From Serilophus lunatus (lineage: Eukaryota > Chordata > Aves > Passeriformes > Eurylaimidae): a stretch of 64,000 nucleotides of DNA. Position 1 is the stretch's first letter; every line of letters begins with the position of its first letter. Made by a program: the position numbers and the translations under genes. The stretch covers positions 465,983 to 529,982 of the forward strand of contig VXBA01001777.1 of NCBI GenBank assembly GCA_013399895.1, read 5' to 3'. This document shows, piece after piece, positions 27,081 through 38,938 of the stretch. The notes below the pieces were generated by a model. It ran no database searches. It was not told where the DNA came from and saw only the letters and a list, made by a program, of their open reading frames with translations.

Positions 27081-29639
27081 AAGGCAGAGGTATCAGAGTT
27101 GCCTTACAAGCTTCTTGGCTGGTGCTTATACTGAAGCTGTTTTCTTGGTGGGTGTCAAAGCAGAGAAGTGATCCCTTTCCCACCTCACCAGTGTGCAGCC
27201 GCAGCACCACGTCACAAAATGCCAGGCATACTGTACAGAACTAGGATGGGTTAGCTTTTCTGGCAAAGGGATGGAATAGAAGTACAGCAAGAAGGAGGTA
27301 GGGCAATAGGATGGGACAGTGGCACCATCAGCTTGGCTGCGCCATAGATGAAACCTTTCCTGGAGTATGTCTACGTCCTGCAGGTACCTGTCTTACCCAG
27401 ATCTGTGAAAATGGATCCATAGGACACTGAAGGACTGCTAAAATGATGCAACTCCAAGTTCAGACAAGGCTGACATAACATGTTCAGCAGAAAGGAAAGG
27501 TCAGAAGTTTCACTACAACTCACAGCTATGGTCTTGTTACTCTGCATTACTCCCCCACAGCCAGGTGATTCCCTCCATCTGTTTTTCACTTCATGCCATC
27601 ATTTTGGCAGGTAGCCTCCATACAGAAGAACGAGCTGCTGCATATATATGGCACAGAGCAGTCAGCAACACCGGGAGATTTTCTTGCATTTGCTCCCAAA
27701 AAGCCATGTATCTCCAGTGGCATGGCACGAGGCCATGCTGCTCCTAGCCCAAATACCAACGCCAGTATGGCCACATTACTTTATTTCCAGAGACCATGTG
27801 GTCTCTGTGAGCTCAGGCAGTGCTGCCCATCTCCATTGCATGTCAAAAGCATTGCCAGTGGCCCTGGGGCTACCACAGCATGAGCTGAAGCCCCAGAATT
27901 GCTCTTCAAGAAACATATCTTTGCTTAATCGAAGGAGTGACTCTCAGCTAAGTAACTTCAGCTGATAGAAGAGGTTGCATGGACCCTTTCACTGCAGCTT
28001 AAATCTCTTTCCCTTCAGTTTAGTCTCAAGCAAGTTCTAGTTTCAATCACCTTTAAGGCAAACAGGAGTAACCCAATCGGGTGGTAACAAGAGAGTCCAC
28101 ACGCAGTTGGCACTGGTTTAACTATGGAAGCAAAAGCAGGTAAATGCAGTCGATGCAGGTTTGTAGGTATTGTGTGGTGTCTGTGCTCCTTGGCTGGCAG
28201 CTGTCACTGCTATACCCTCTGCAACAGGGCGCAGACAGGGATGGGCTGTGTGCACCATGCACTGCGTCACCTTGAGGGACAAGGACCGTCGTGACTCAGC
28301 CCCGACTTGGGCCTCCCCAGCCATCCAGTGATACCCATAACCACAAGGATAAACTAAAAGGAGAGAAGGGGAAGGTCTGACAGGAGGTTATGTGACCAGG
28401 GACACTCAGGTTTAGGTTTCTTCTTGGAAGCACTTCGTAATGCAGTGACCGCCAAGGGAGCAGCTACATAACCAGTCCCCAGAAGACACGCATGCCTTAA
28501 GGGCAAAATGAGGAAAAAAAGGGTGTAAACGGCTGCAAATGCCTTTGGTTTTAATGGGCTTCATGTATTTATCACCCAGATGGATTTGGTCCATGGAGTC
28601 AAGCTGGAAGAGCAAGGGGAATTTAGGTAGGCAGAATTTAATGGCTGAGACTAATTTTGGCCAAGACCTTGGGTTTAATCCTCCCCTTGTGAGAAGAGCC
28701 ACAAATGCATAGGCTACCACTGAAGGATAGACCCTGCTGGAGGGATTCGTGCTACTGCCACTCACAGGGACATTTGGGAGAAACCCAGTCAACTGAAAAT
28801 CCCTTTGTTGGCTGTCATCTTAGAGGGTTAGAGGAACTCAGAGACGAAAGATGGAGAAAATAGTCATTAAGGCATGCTCTAGCATTAGCAGCAATAATTT
28901 GCAGGCTCTAGCTGAGGATATTAGGGCAGTTTGCCAGCACCACCACAAGGCGGGGGGGGGTGTTGCTACCCACACTGGGAAGCCAGGCACTTCTGAGTTC
29001 GACCGACTCACCTTAAATCCTTCTGCAGAAGAAAATCAAACTGTAGTGACACATAGGACACAGGATGTAATGGAGGAGGCAGCACAGCTGAGATGTGCCA
29101 GAGATGTGGTGCTGAACCAGCACTCAGCATATCTTCTCCAGTACTATCTCCAGTACCTCTACTTTCTCCACCTGAAGAAACCCTTGCTATGTCTGCTCTG
29201 GGACAGCCTGGCCAGAGTAGCATGAAATAGAGGACAGTAGTCACCAGACAGGGCTTGTTTTTGTTCATGGACCTCAACTAGTTCAATAGAGGCTCCCTCT
29301 GCTCTCCCCATGTGGTGCTGATGGCTGCTAAATTGACATGCCTTGGGAGGAGAAGGGTTAGGAACTAACATCCCTTTCTCTGCTGTGAATTCAAGCATCT
29401 CACAGCTTACATCCCACTGACTCTCAGTATGACTTAATGCCCAAGGGGTTTAGATTACTTGAAAACAGCAGCCAAGTACCTAAATAACAGATACTTTTAA
29501 AAATGACAGAGGTTCTCTTGAGGTTCCTTCTGTCCCGAATTATCCTTCAATCCCGAAACTGAAGTTTATTTCCAGCTGTGCCACAGTTCTAACTGCGAAC
29601 AGCACCTCTCCATCTCTCCCTCCCCACCCTGCTTGCTTG

Positions 29640-30210
29640 CTCTGCAGAGACTCCCGGCCCTGCTCCCCGCGGCGTGGCTGCAGTAAAGAGAGTTAAGGAA
29701 TTTCAGGGTGCCAGCAGAAGGCGGCCCAAGACTGGTAGTGATTACCCACTCGTGAGGGCTCTCGTGTTATCCTTGTGAAAAACAGCGCAGCCCGTTACTG
29801 AGGAATAATTCTCCAAGTGGATCCGAAGTCGGTAGCGGAGCAGGAACAGAAGGTTTCCGGGAGCATCGGGAGGGATGTCTGCGAGATGCTGGAGCTCCCC
29901 CAGTTCCCCATCCCACCGGGGTGCCCGCCGTGCTCCCGGGCACATTTAGGAGGGCAACGTGAAGCCAGGCACCCCCCGCCTCGCAGACGAGGGTCTTGAC
30001 GCGGGAAACCAGTGATAGGAGAGGAGAAGTGGGATGAAGTAGGTTGGAAACCAAAGCAAATCACAAATTTCCCCAGGGAAGCAAGGCGGGGGGGCTGGGG
30101 GGAAGCGCACACGGTGGGTCGCGGCGAGTCTCCGGGGGGCAGGATTTCTCTTCCATCGCATGGAAGAGCGAGATTAAAGAAGAAAGTGGGAGTGGGGTGG
30201 GAGGGAAGGG
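29640..30210 (+). promoter_or_regulatory. CpG-rich ATOH8 promoter and 5' UTR region
   Basis: GC content and CpG frequency rise clearly from about 29640, with CCCGG, CGCGG and GCGGGG clusters, and stay high through the gap into exon 1 and about 150 bases of intron 1. This is the usual form of a vertebrate developmental-gene promoter. No TATA box is evident. The transcription start is not identifiable by eye, and the boundary between promoter and 5' UTR is unknown. A perfect 9-bp hairpin at 30148-30168 lies just before the gap. Confidence 0.6.
30148..30168 (+). repeat. Perfect 9-bp inverted repeat with 3-base loop
   Basis: CTCTTCCAT and ATGGAAGAG are exact reverse complements separated by CGC. 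If transcribed, this would fold as a short stem-loop in the ATOH8 5' UTR. An AUG lies in the 3' arm and opens a five-codon frame ending at 30177. Confidence 0.7.
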
Positions 30211-30694
30211 NNNNNNNNNNNNNNNNNNNNNNNNNNNNNNNNNNNNNNNNNNNNNNNNNNNNNNNNNNNNNNNNNNNNNNNNNNNNNNNNNNNNNNNNNN
30301 NNNNNNNNNNNNNNNNNNNNNNNNNNNNNNNNNNNNNNNNNNNNNNNNNNNNNNNNNNNNNNNNNNNNNNNNNNNNNNNNNNNNNNNNNNNNNNNNNNNN
30401 NNNNNNNNNNNNNNNNNNNNNNNNNNNNNNNNNNNNNNNNNNNNNNNNNNNNNNNNNNNNNNNNNNNNNNNNNNNNNNNNNNNNNNNNNNNNNNNNNNNN
30501 NNNNNNNNNNNNNNNNNNNNNNNNNNNNNNNNNNNNNNNNNNNNNNNNNNNNNNNNNNNNNNNNNNNNNNNNNNNNNNNNNNNNNNNNNNNNNNNNNNNN
30601 NNNNNNNNNNNNNNNNNNNNNNNNNNNNNNNNNNNNNNNNNNNNNNNNNNNNNNNNNNNNNNNNNNNNNNNNNNNNNNNNNNNNNNNNNNNNNN
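30211..30694. other. Assembly gap (484 N)
   Basis: A run of 484 undetermined bases sits within the most GC-rich part of the locus. It must contain the ATOH8 start codon and most of its proline-rich N-terminal region. Apparent open frames that cross it on either strand come only from undetermined codons and are not evidence of genes. Confidence 0.99.
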
Positions 30695-30813
30695 CGTCCG
30701 GCGTCTCGCCGGAGATCAAAGCGCTGCAGCAGACGCGGCGGCTGCTGGCCAACGCCCGGGAGAGGACCCGCGTCCACACCATCAGCGCCGCCTTCGAGGC
30801 GCTGCGCAAGCAG
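30695..30813 (+). CDS. ATOH8: ATOH8 coding exon 1, 3' part (5' part lost in assembly gap)
   Basis: This is the visible end of the first coding exon of the atonal-type bHLH transcription factor ATOH8, a nuclear E-box regulator of differentiation that dimerises through its HLH. From 30697 it gives 39 in-frame codons. These contain the ATOH8-type linker EIKALQQTRR, then the basic region and helix 1, NARERTRVHTISAAFEALRKQ without its last residue's neighbours. The TRVHTIS stretch separates it from ATOH1/ATOH7-type factors, whose basic region differs there. The exon ends at CAG followed by a GTACCT donor, phase 0, and joins exon 2 in the middle of the bHLH. The start codon is not visible: 484 N precede the exon, and no ATOH8-like N-terminus is seen left of them. 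Reading past the donor gives a low-complexity Ala/Arg/Gly frame with no bHLH continuation, which supports splicing here. The identity is from family knowledge and is firm. Confidence 0.95.
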
Positions 30814-33800
30814 GTACCTGCCGCCGCCCGGCTGCGGGGGGCTCCGGGCATCGCTTCGCCCGCCCTCCCATTGTGCTGCCTGTCGGGACCCCGCGAGGGG
30901 CTGCTGGGTGCGCAGGGCGCGGGGAAGCGCCCGCGCTGCCGGGGGCCAGGGGAGGTGAAGGGCAGGAGTCGAGTGGCTCCCTGACAGGAGGGGAAGTCTG
31001 TTCAAAATGCCTGGAAGTACCAACCCTAGAACTGTGCTAACACTCAAGATAAATAAATGAGGGCTTTTAATTTTCTTGCAGTTAGAAACTTTTGGACTTT
31101 TTTTTTTTCCCCGAAGAAAGAATGGTGTTGAGGGGGGAAAACTAAAACAAACCCGAGAGATCCCTCCGAGTGAAAACAGAGTGTTGAGAGAGGCACTTGG
31201 CCAAGCTGCAAGCTGGGATGATGCTCTTGTACCAAGAGCACGTGTACTTGCTAGCTGTCCGACTGTGGTGAGCTGCCCCAGAGGGATCACTGGGAATTTG
31301 TGCAGCACCGTTCTCCTGTTGACTTTGGTGCAGGGTGCCTGACCCCTTAAGGGCTCTTGGGGTTCATGCAGCAGCCTCTGAATCTTTCTGTGTTCCCTGT
31401 CTGGCACGGATAGCCGAGTTATGATCCTCGGCTAGTTAGTTTCCCATGATTTTTACTGTAGTGTGTGTTTGAAGTGTGTACAGTGCCGGCTTTTCTTGTT
31501 GAGAGGGCTTGAGAACCCTCGTGGTCGTCTGTGAAGGATTCTAGGAGAGTTCTCGCTGTCAGGGTGGAGCTTTTGAAAGATAAAAGATGTTTTGGACTAA
31601 ATCCTTCCATCACCTCCCCAAGATGAGGAGAGATCCAGAGAAACCGCAAAGTTCTTGTATCTTCTGCATGAGGATAAATCAATGCCCCACTCTCTCTGCG
31701 TGTGGGCACCGTGTAACAGCTCACTGATAAACAAAGATGTGCTGTCACACTGTGCAAACCCAGCTGTTCCAGCTCTTCTGCCTTTCTGATCAATGCTTAT
31801 GGGACTACTCCAGGTGTGTGGGAAGGAGGAGATGCACAGGGCTTGGCGGGCTGTGAGCTGCAGATGAGTCTGACCGTGAGAGATGTGGAGCATTGCCTCT
31901 CCCAGGATGATCCTTCCAGCTCAGTGAGAGCAGTGTGCTCTGCTTTCAGCAGGGCTTATACACTCAGGTTTTTCACTAACATCTTTCAAACATTACTAAT
32001 CGGAGCCATTCCTGAAGTGTGCTCTCTTGAGGGCTCGATCCTCTTTCCTGCTTAGAGGAGCTCTGCTTCTTTCTATCTCAGTCATGCTGCTTGCAGCCCT
32101 TCAAAATGACTGCTGTGTGCTGAGTAGCTGCACTCCAAGAGTTAATCCTTCCCCGCCGTCTACTACTGCAAACAGATTTCCAGCCCTGACCTCAGTAGAA
32201 GCGCAGGCTGAGACTGGGGCTGAATGTCAGGAGAAAATCGCTGATGAGCATCTAAACTAACACATTTTTGATCATCATGCAGTGGTGAGATCAGACAGCT
32301 CCTGTTATAAATCCCAGTAATCCAGTGTGTGCTGGATGCTCTCTCCAGTGCTGAGAGGCTGTCCCTTGTAGATGCAGACTCCAGACTTGATATATTTTGT
32401 TTCTATAAGCTGCTTCCATATTTCCTTTTTTTGGCGACTGTGTGTAACACGCTTGGAAGTGTCAGTCTAATTCTCCATGGACAGACATCTACACCACCAA
32501 AACCGCAAGGGGAAGTAGCACTGATTTCCCAAATCACTGACAATCTTGTTCTAGGCTGAGCCTCAAGCAGAAGTCAGGCAGGCAACAAATTAAAGCTGCA
32601 CTCTTTTGGGAAATGGGCAACTCTTGAAAAGCCTCAGATTCCTGGCCTTGGCCCTGTCTTCATAAATCATTTCAGCCATGGACTCAGCTGGGAGTCCAAA
32701 GAGCCTGGAGAACAAGTTGCTGTCCTCTCTTCCCATGAAAACCAGTCTCTAGGGTCAGCATGGGAACATACTGGCAGAGCTGTATTCACTCTGCAGAGAG
32801 AAAGAAATCATTCTCTGGGAAATGTTTGCTGGGAGGTTTTCCTAGCAATTTGCTGAGGGGTGGGCTGGCTGTCCTGACCATCATTGGATGACATTTGTAT
32901 TCATTTCTTGTTGGGCTGCCAGCAGCGTGCCTGGTGCTGTACAGGACATCAGGTGACAGTCAGCTTCATTGCACATATGCTTGGTGCTGGCTTGTCACTC
33001 AAGTCATTTACGCTGGTGACAGCAGAGAGGTTTTTGAGGAGCAGTTTGGATCAGAAGACAGCAAGTTGCCTTCTGTCACATCTTGTTCAGCGGGTTGGGA
33101 AGCAGGGGTAGGGAGATGCTCTGGTAGAGGTACACATGGAAGGGAGGCTTTCTCAGGTCAGTGCCGTCTTTCCACATCCTTGAAGCAGTCCCTGTGTGCT
33201 GCCTGCCACAGGCCTCAGTTTGCTTCTTGTTCCTTGGTTAGTCCTCTGTCCCCTCCTTGTCATCACGTATCAGGCTCTTAAGCAGCTGAGAGGCTTTTCC
33301 TGAGGCACTGAAACTGATACCTCCCTGCAGATGGGTGGGTGAAACACAGGAGAGAGTGATGTGTTTACACACAGACATCCCCAGCCCCATACTCCTTTGG
33401 GAAGGGATCAGGTGCTGGATGTGGAGATGCTGGAAGCAGGAGCCCTGTTCAGCCACCGGTACCCAACACCCACGTGGGTGTCATCCCTTTCCCCACCCTC
33501 TTTGGATATACAGGGCTGGAGATACCCATCCTCGCTGGCATGCGTGAGATAAAACCCCATTGCTTGCAGATCAGACCCACCATGGCCACGTTGTAGGGAG
33601 TCCATCCATGCCTGAGGAGGAAGGGGAAGTCATGCCTTTCTGCAGGACACTCTCCCTGTCTGAGCAGCCCACCCCAGGGCAGGCGACTGGCACGCAGCAT
33701 GCCGGGCAGATGGGCTGACAGCGGCGTCCCTGGGCTCTGCAGCTGTGTACATATGGCACACATGTTTTGGCTTGTGTCGACTAGCTCTCCAGATGGCAGG

Positions 33801-34189
33801 AAGGGGTGTGGGATTTTTTTTTTCCCTTCCAGTTCTTGGTGGAGGAAGAGCCAAACACAGTTGTTTCACACAAGGAAAGGCTAATGCAGGCATGTCCCTG
33901 AGCACTTAGCTGTTCCTGGTTTGTCTCTGAGGCCAGAGCCCCCTCAGAGATGAGAGGTAGGTAGGCAGCTGCCAGCTCTGGGAAGCTGCCTGCTGTTGTG
34001 AGACGTGTCATTGCCATTGTGCTCACCCCTTGGTGTTGCAGCCACCAGGAGCAAGGATCTGTCTCTCTCCCTCTTTCTGTGTTGAGCTGCTGCCTTCACC
34101 ATTGGACCATAGCACTGAAGTGGGGCTGAAGAGCTAATGTTTCCAAGATCCCATTCGCCCAGTCTTGGTACTTCTGACCTTCAGCTACT

Positions 34190-34340
34190 CAGTCTGGGTG
34201 ACATTTCCTCGCCTCAGTCCCCCAAGCATCATATCTCTATGTGATCCTTCCACTGACAGCAGGCTCCTGAAGCTCACAGCATAGTTCCCCCTGGAAAACA
34301 CTGACCTCCTCTGAAACACTTTGAGATGGTGAGACACTTC
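34190..34340 (+). repeat. Weak MIR-like relic in ATOH8 intron 1
   Basis: 'gtgacatttcctcgcctcag' and, 110 bases on, 'gaaacactttgagatggtga' resemble MIR core and tail. The match is loose. Confidence 0.25.
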
Positions 34341-37300
34341 TGCTATACTTGGCTATCCCTCTGCTGCTGCCTTTCTGGTGTCCCTCCTGGGTGCTGCTTC
34401 TGTCCCCACAACTGGGCAGCTCCTATCTGGAGCACTGTTCTGCCCTTGAATGCCCTGGCAGGTGCTGGTCAGTGGGTTCTTGCACTGCCCCAGCTGCTGC
34501 AGAACCCTTCATATGTGACATAATGGGTTGTCACTTCCATCCCTTTTTCTCTCCCTACCCTTGTGGGGGGGCCAATGAACCCAAACATCTCCAACACAGA
34601 AACACTGCTGAGTTCACAAGAGCCTGAGGTCATCTCTGTGTGAAGACTCCTGCCAGTCCTTGTGCTGGTGGATGTTCCAATTCATGCAGCAATTGAACCA
34701 TTTGGAGGAGACAAGATGGGACAATGACCTTGCATATCTTCTGCTCTCTGTGCCAGGCTGTGCTGGCTCCTTTTTTGGGGGGAGGTCTGCAAACTCCTAT
34801 TGGCAACAAGAGTTTCATGCTCCAGCAAATCCCAAGTGTGAAACTGAACCATCTTAATATTTCATCGTGGACTTAGCCACCTGGTTTGCTCCTGGGGGAC
34901 TTGGCCAGAAGGGGATAGTTCTCTTCACCAGGAAGATAAATAAGCAGCCAAGCAAACCAGCTTCCACCAGTATATTGCACTCACAGGAGTTGGGATCAAG
35001 CTCCTCAGCTGTGCTGACAAACCCTAAGGTGGCAGCAAACTCTCCCTCGATGGACCAAGACAACCACGGCAGCCTTCCTGGTCTGGAGCCTGCCTGGGCT
35101 TCCACATCTGGATTCTCTCTGGAGCACTGCTGTCCAGCTCCTCCTCAAGAAAGTGATACATCGAGCCACAGCAAGCTGGAGCCTGCGCCGGGAGTGAATG
35201 TCTCCACAGACATTTATTTTCCCTTGAAGTATATTGGCATTTTTCTAAATCTTTTCACCACTGCATTACCAGGATGCTCTCTGCCTCAGCAGCTGACAGC
35301 CTCACTCTCCACACTCATGTGGGTTCTGGAGATATTTTAGGGTTTTATAGGGCTTTTTAGCTGCTGGAATGGAGGTTTTTTTCCCCCTACTAGCATCCTT
35401 TCACTTTTCTGCTGCCAGCATGCACGTGGCTGCTGTGGCTTGTTGTTAAAACAGGGTAAAAAAGCGTCTGGTTGCTCCTGTTGGGAGCATAGTGGGACAG
35501 CAGGAGCAGCAGGCTGAAGGCCACAGGAGGTGGTTACATCGCTGTGGGGTGGCATAGGGGCAAGCTGTCTGCAGGGGTTTAAAGGACAAGCCAGGCAGTA
35601 AATGGAGGCAGAACCCATGGCTTGAGTGGTCCTTAGCCACAAGCCAGAGGAGGCTGAGGCTTTTCTGGGCATGTGTCATTACATGCTCACTCTCTTTGTG
35701 TGTCATCCCAAAGGCGGCTGTGGTTTGTCACCTCTGCAGGCAGGGCACTGCATGTGACCAGCATCTCTGACATGTCTATTCTGTGTGGTAAAGGGGCTGA
35801 GAGCTTTCCTCTGTCACCTGCTGACATCTCCCAGCCCTATTTCCAGTGATTCATCCCTCTGTGATCCCACAGGCAGGAAACTCTAAGATGCCTTAAAACC
35901 CGGCTCCTGAAGACAAACCACCCATTGGGCTCTCTGGGATGACAGCTGAGCGGGAAGGTTTGGCCATTGGAGAGAAGCTGCTGGACTTCAGGGGAGCCAG
36001 AGCATCTTCCACATGTAATGTGCAGTGCCACTGCTGCGTGTTGTCATTGAGCAGCACAGTGTTAACTGGAGCTGATGGATATTTAGAGCCCAGTTGGGGC
36101 AGAGTGGGGCGGCACTGTGGTTTAACAGCCAAAGAAGGTGACAAAATACTGGCCTGAAGCAACACAAGAAGAGAGAAAATAAGGGAGAAACCAGACAAAA
36201 GGACAGAAATCTTGAAAACAATGACTATGTGTCACCAAGTACAGGACTTTTCTGCTCCCTTGGCTGCTGTCTAGCTGATTTTATCTTTTGCTACAAATCC
36301 TGCTCCTGTTGGGAGGTATTTGCTCTGCCTGCTGCAGCCACCCTGAGTTAACCTCTATGTTTTCTTATGGCTCCTGCTGAAATTGGAGGAAAGAGTCTGC
36401 TTTTCTGTCAAGCTTTGAATCCAGCCTCTGCTCCCTGCCTTAATCCACTCTCAAATTCCTCTCCAGGCTGCGGTGGGGAGGTGGGACACTTCCTGGTACC
36501 TTGCAAGAGAGCTCCCCAGGCTCTTTGTTCTCAATCTGCATCTCTTTCAGTCCATGCCATGTGCATTTCCAAAGCAATATATCCCATCGTGGTCCTGGTT
36601 TGCAGTGTCCCCTGTGCCGTGCAGGGATGCAAGCAGGGACATGGGTGTGCTGTGGGAGGGTTGTTCTTGCTGCTGCCACAGGCTCATGGCATCTCCTGGG
36701 TCTAAGCAGCAATAACAAAGGAGTGGAAAATTCTATGGTGTCCAGCAGTGCCTGGGCACTGAAGAGACACCAAGGTCAAGCTGAGGCTGGAGTAATGCCA
36801 TTATCTCCAGTATAGCTATCTCTTCTGTTCGCCAGGGGAATTGGATCCATTGGACCTCAGAGATGGAGGTGGCTGTTACAAAACTGTAAACCAAAAAAGT
36901 GTTTCCCCACTGTAGTGCTTTAGGGTAGCCCCTTTCAGAGGAGATTTTCAGTGCCTTATGGCCCTGGGATTTCTCCTGTGATACCCAGTAGTCCTCTATG
37001 TAGTTATTATTTTGAGAAGTGGTTCAAAGAGCCTGTAATGAGGTAAGAGCTTTGCTGCAGCCCAGCGTTTTGATGTTTTCATGCACAATACTGAAAGGGT
37101 GCACTATGTGTCCTGAGGATATGCATGAGGCTTTGGGGGTGTAAAATGTCTGAGGATAGTGCAGGAGGACTGTCCAGAACTGACCAGAGCCACGCCTGTG
37201 GCAGCATTAACCAGACTGCCACTTGGAAGTGATTCCTGGGGTGAACTCACCCAGCACCACACCTAGGTTTTGTTTGGAGGAAGCCAGTTCATTCGCTCCA

Positions 37301-37699
37301 AGGAGTGAACTCATGTTTTTGCAATGTGAGCGATGGGGAGCCAGGAGCTGGGAGGGAACCGGGAGCTGGGTTATTTGACAGCGTGGACCCACCCAAGAGG
37401 CAAAGGCACCTCAATCTGGACTAGTGCTTCTGCTTCAGCGATGCTGCTTTTGTTCTCCTTGGTGTTTTTCAGTTAGGTTTGTGCACTTTGCTCCCTGTGA
37501 TGAGGCAGGGATGAGACTTTCTTTCAAACTGCTGTGATAGCTTTGCTAGCACGGGACTGCTCCTTCCCCACCACTGCAGACTGGTGGCAGAGAAACAAAA
37601 GCCTCCCACACCTATGATAAGGGAGAGCTGCGTGTCACTGGCCAGAATAGAGCTCTGTGGAGCATCTGACTCCACGACACCCACAAATGGTTGAGTGAG

Positions 37700-38226
37700 G
37701 TGATTCTCTCTGCCCCTCTGCTCTGGTGAGACTCCAACAGCAATGCTGTATCCAGCTCTGGGGTCCTCAGCACAGGCGAGACGTGAGCCGGAGGAGGCCC
37801 CCAAGTGAGAAAGCAATGGCTGAGAAAGTTGAGGTTGTTCAGCCTGGAGAAGAGAAGGTTCTGGGAGACTTTTTCAGCCCTCCTCCCTGCCCCTGTTTCT
37901 CCTTAAAGAGGCACTATAAGAAAGATGGGGACAAAGTGTTAATGTAGTCCCCGTTGCCATAGGACAAAGGGTAATGGTTTTAAACTAAAAGAAAGTAGTT
38001 TTGGACTAAATATAAGGAAGAAAGTTTTTACAATAAGACTGATGGAACACTATCACAGGTTGCACAGAGAGATAGTAGATACCGCATCCCTGGAAACATT
38101 CAAAGTCAGGCTGGACAGGGTTCTGAGCAACCTGTTCTCATTAAAGATGCCCCTGCTCGTTGCTGAGAGGTTTGAGTAGACCTTTAAAGGTCCTTTCCAT
38201 CCCAAACTATTCTATGATTCTATGAG
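37700..38226 (+). mobile_element. CR1 LINE, 3' part, in ATOH8 intron 1
   Basis: CR1 landmarks occur in order: 'ctctggtgagactccaa', 'ttgttcagcctggagaaga', 'tataaggaagaaagttttt', 'ggctggacagggttctgag', and a terminal ATTCTATGATTCTATGA. The copy is 5'-truncated and in the gene's sense orientation. Confidence 0.93.
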
Positions 38227-38801
38227 ACTCTATTCTGAAAGCATTCCCCTGCTTTTGAAAAGCATGCTGTATATCCAGGAAGCAGGATCTGGCCGTGCCA
38301 GATTCACACCCACACCATGCTGCCCCAAAGGTCCAGTTCAGTGCAGTGAGCACCAGTGGCATGGAGGAGCCATCGCTGGAAGTTAGTTGCTGCTGTGCCA
38401 TGGGCAGAAGGAGGAGTGTTTGAGAACCAGGTCTGAAGGGGTCTGGCAGGATGATGAAAGGACACCATGCAAATGCTTTCAGGCTGTTCCATCATGCAGG
38501 TGTATAAATCCTCATTATCCTACCTGGGATGTTAGGAGGATTCAGGGCATGTAGCTATTGAGAGCAAGGTGGGGAAGCCAAGTTCCTTGTTAGTGAATCT
38601 GGACACACCAACTAGGCCATCAAATGATGAGTCCTGTGAGAAGCAAGAGGACCCATATATGTTCACTTTACCACCAACACTAGGTGGAAAGAAAAAGGTT
38701 GGCTCCAAACTCTTCCCAAACACACTCCACAGTGTAACACATCTTGAAAACAGGTGATGATCTTCTGGGAAAGTCCTTCAGCTTGCTAAGGCTCTTACCC
38801 A

Positions 38802-38938
38802 CAGAATTGTAGAATGATTTGGGTTGGAAGGGACCTTAAAGACCATCTGGTTCCAACCCCCTGCCATGGGCAGGGACACCTTCCACTAAAACAGGTTGCT
38901 CAAAGTCCTGTCTAACCTGACCTTGGACACTTAAGGGA
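38802..38938 (-). mobile_element. CR1 LINE 3' end, reverse orientation, in ATOH8 intron 1
   Basis: 'agaatgatttgggttggaag' with 'ccaaccccctgccatggg' and 'aggttgctcaaagtcct' is a short reverse-complement CR1 terminus. It lies only about 575 bp from the preceding CR1 copy in the opposite orientation. Confidence 0.92.

Larger units (their letters stand above)
23201..29639. other. Intergenic DNA directly upstream of the ATOH8 promoter
   Basis: Outside the ancient CR1 (24815), the GAGAG microsatellite (25130) and the CR1 at 26803, nothing is recognised. Long T runs occur at 23925-23942, 25700-25720 and 25780-25797, and a G10 run at about 28952. I find no exon of a neighbouring gene. Confidence 0.5.

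Noticed and set aside
30061..31407. Very long frames on both strands across the gap, up to 448 codons on the minus strand
   Set aside because: Most of their length is undetermined bases, which cannot contain a stop. Only the + strand part from 30697 to 30813 matches a protein family.
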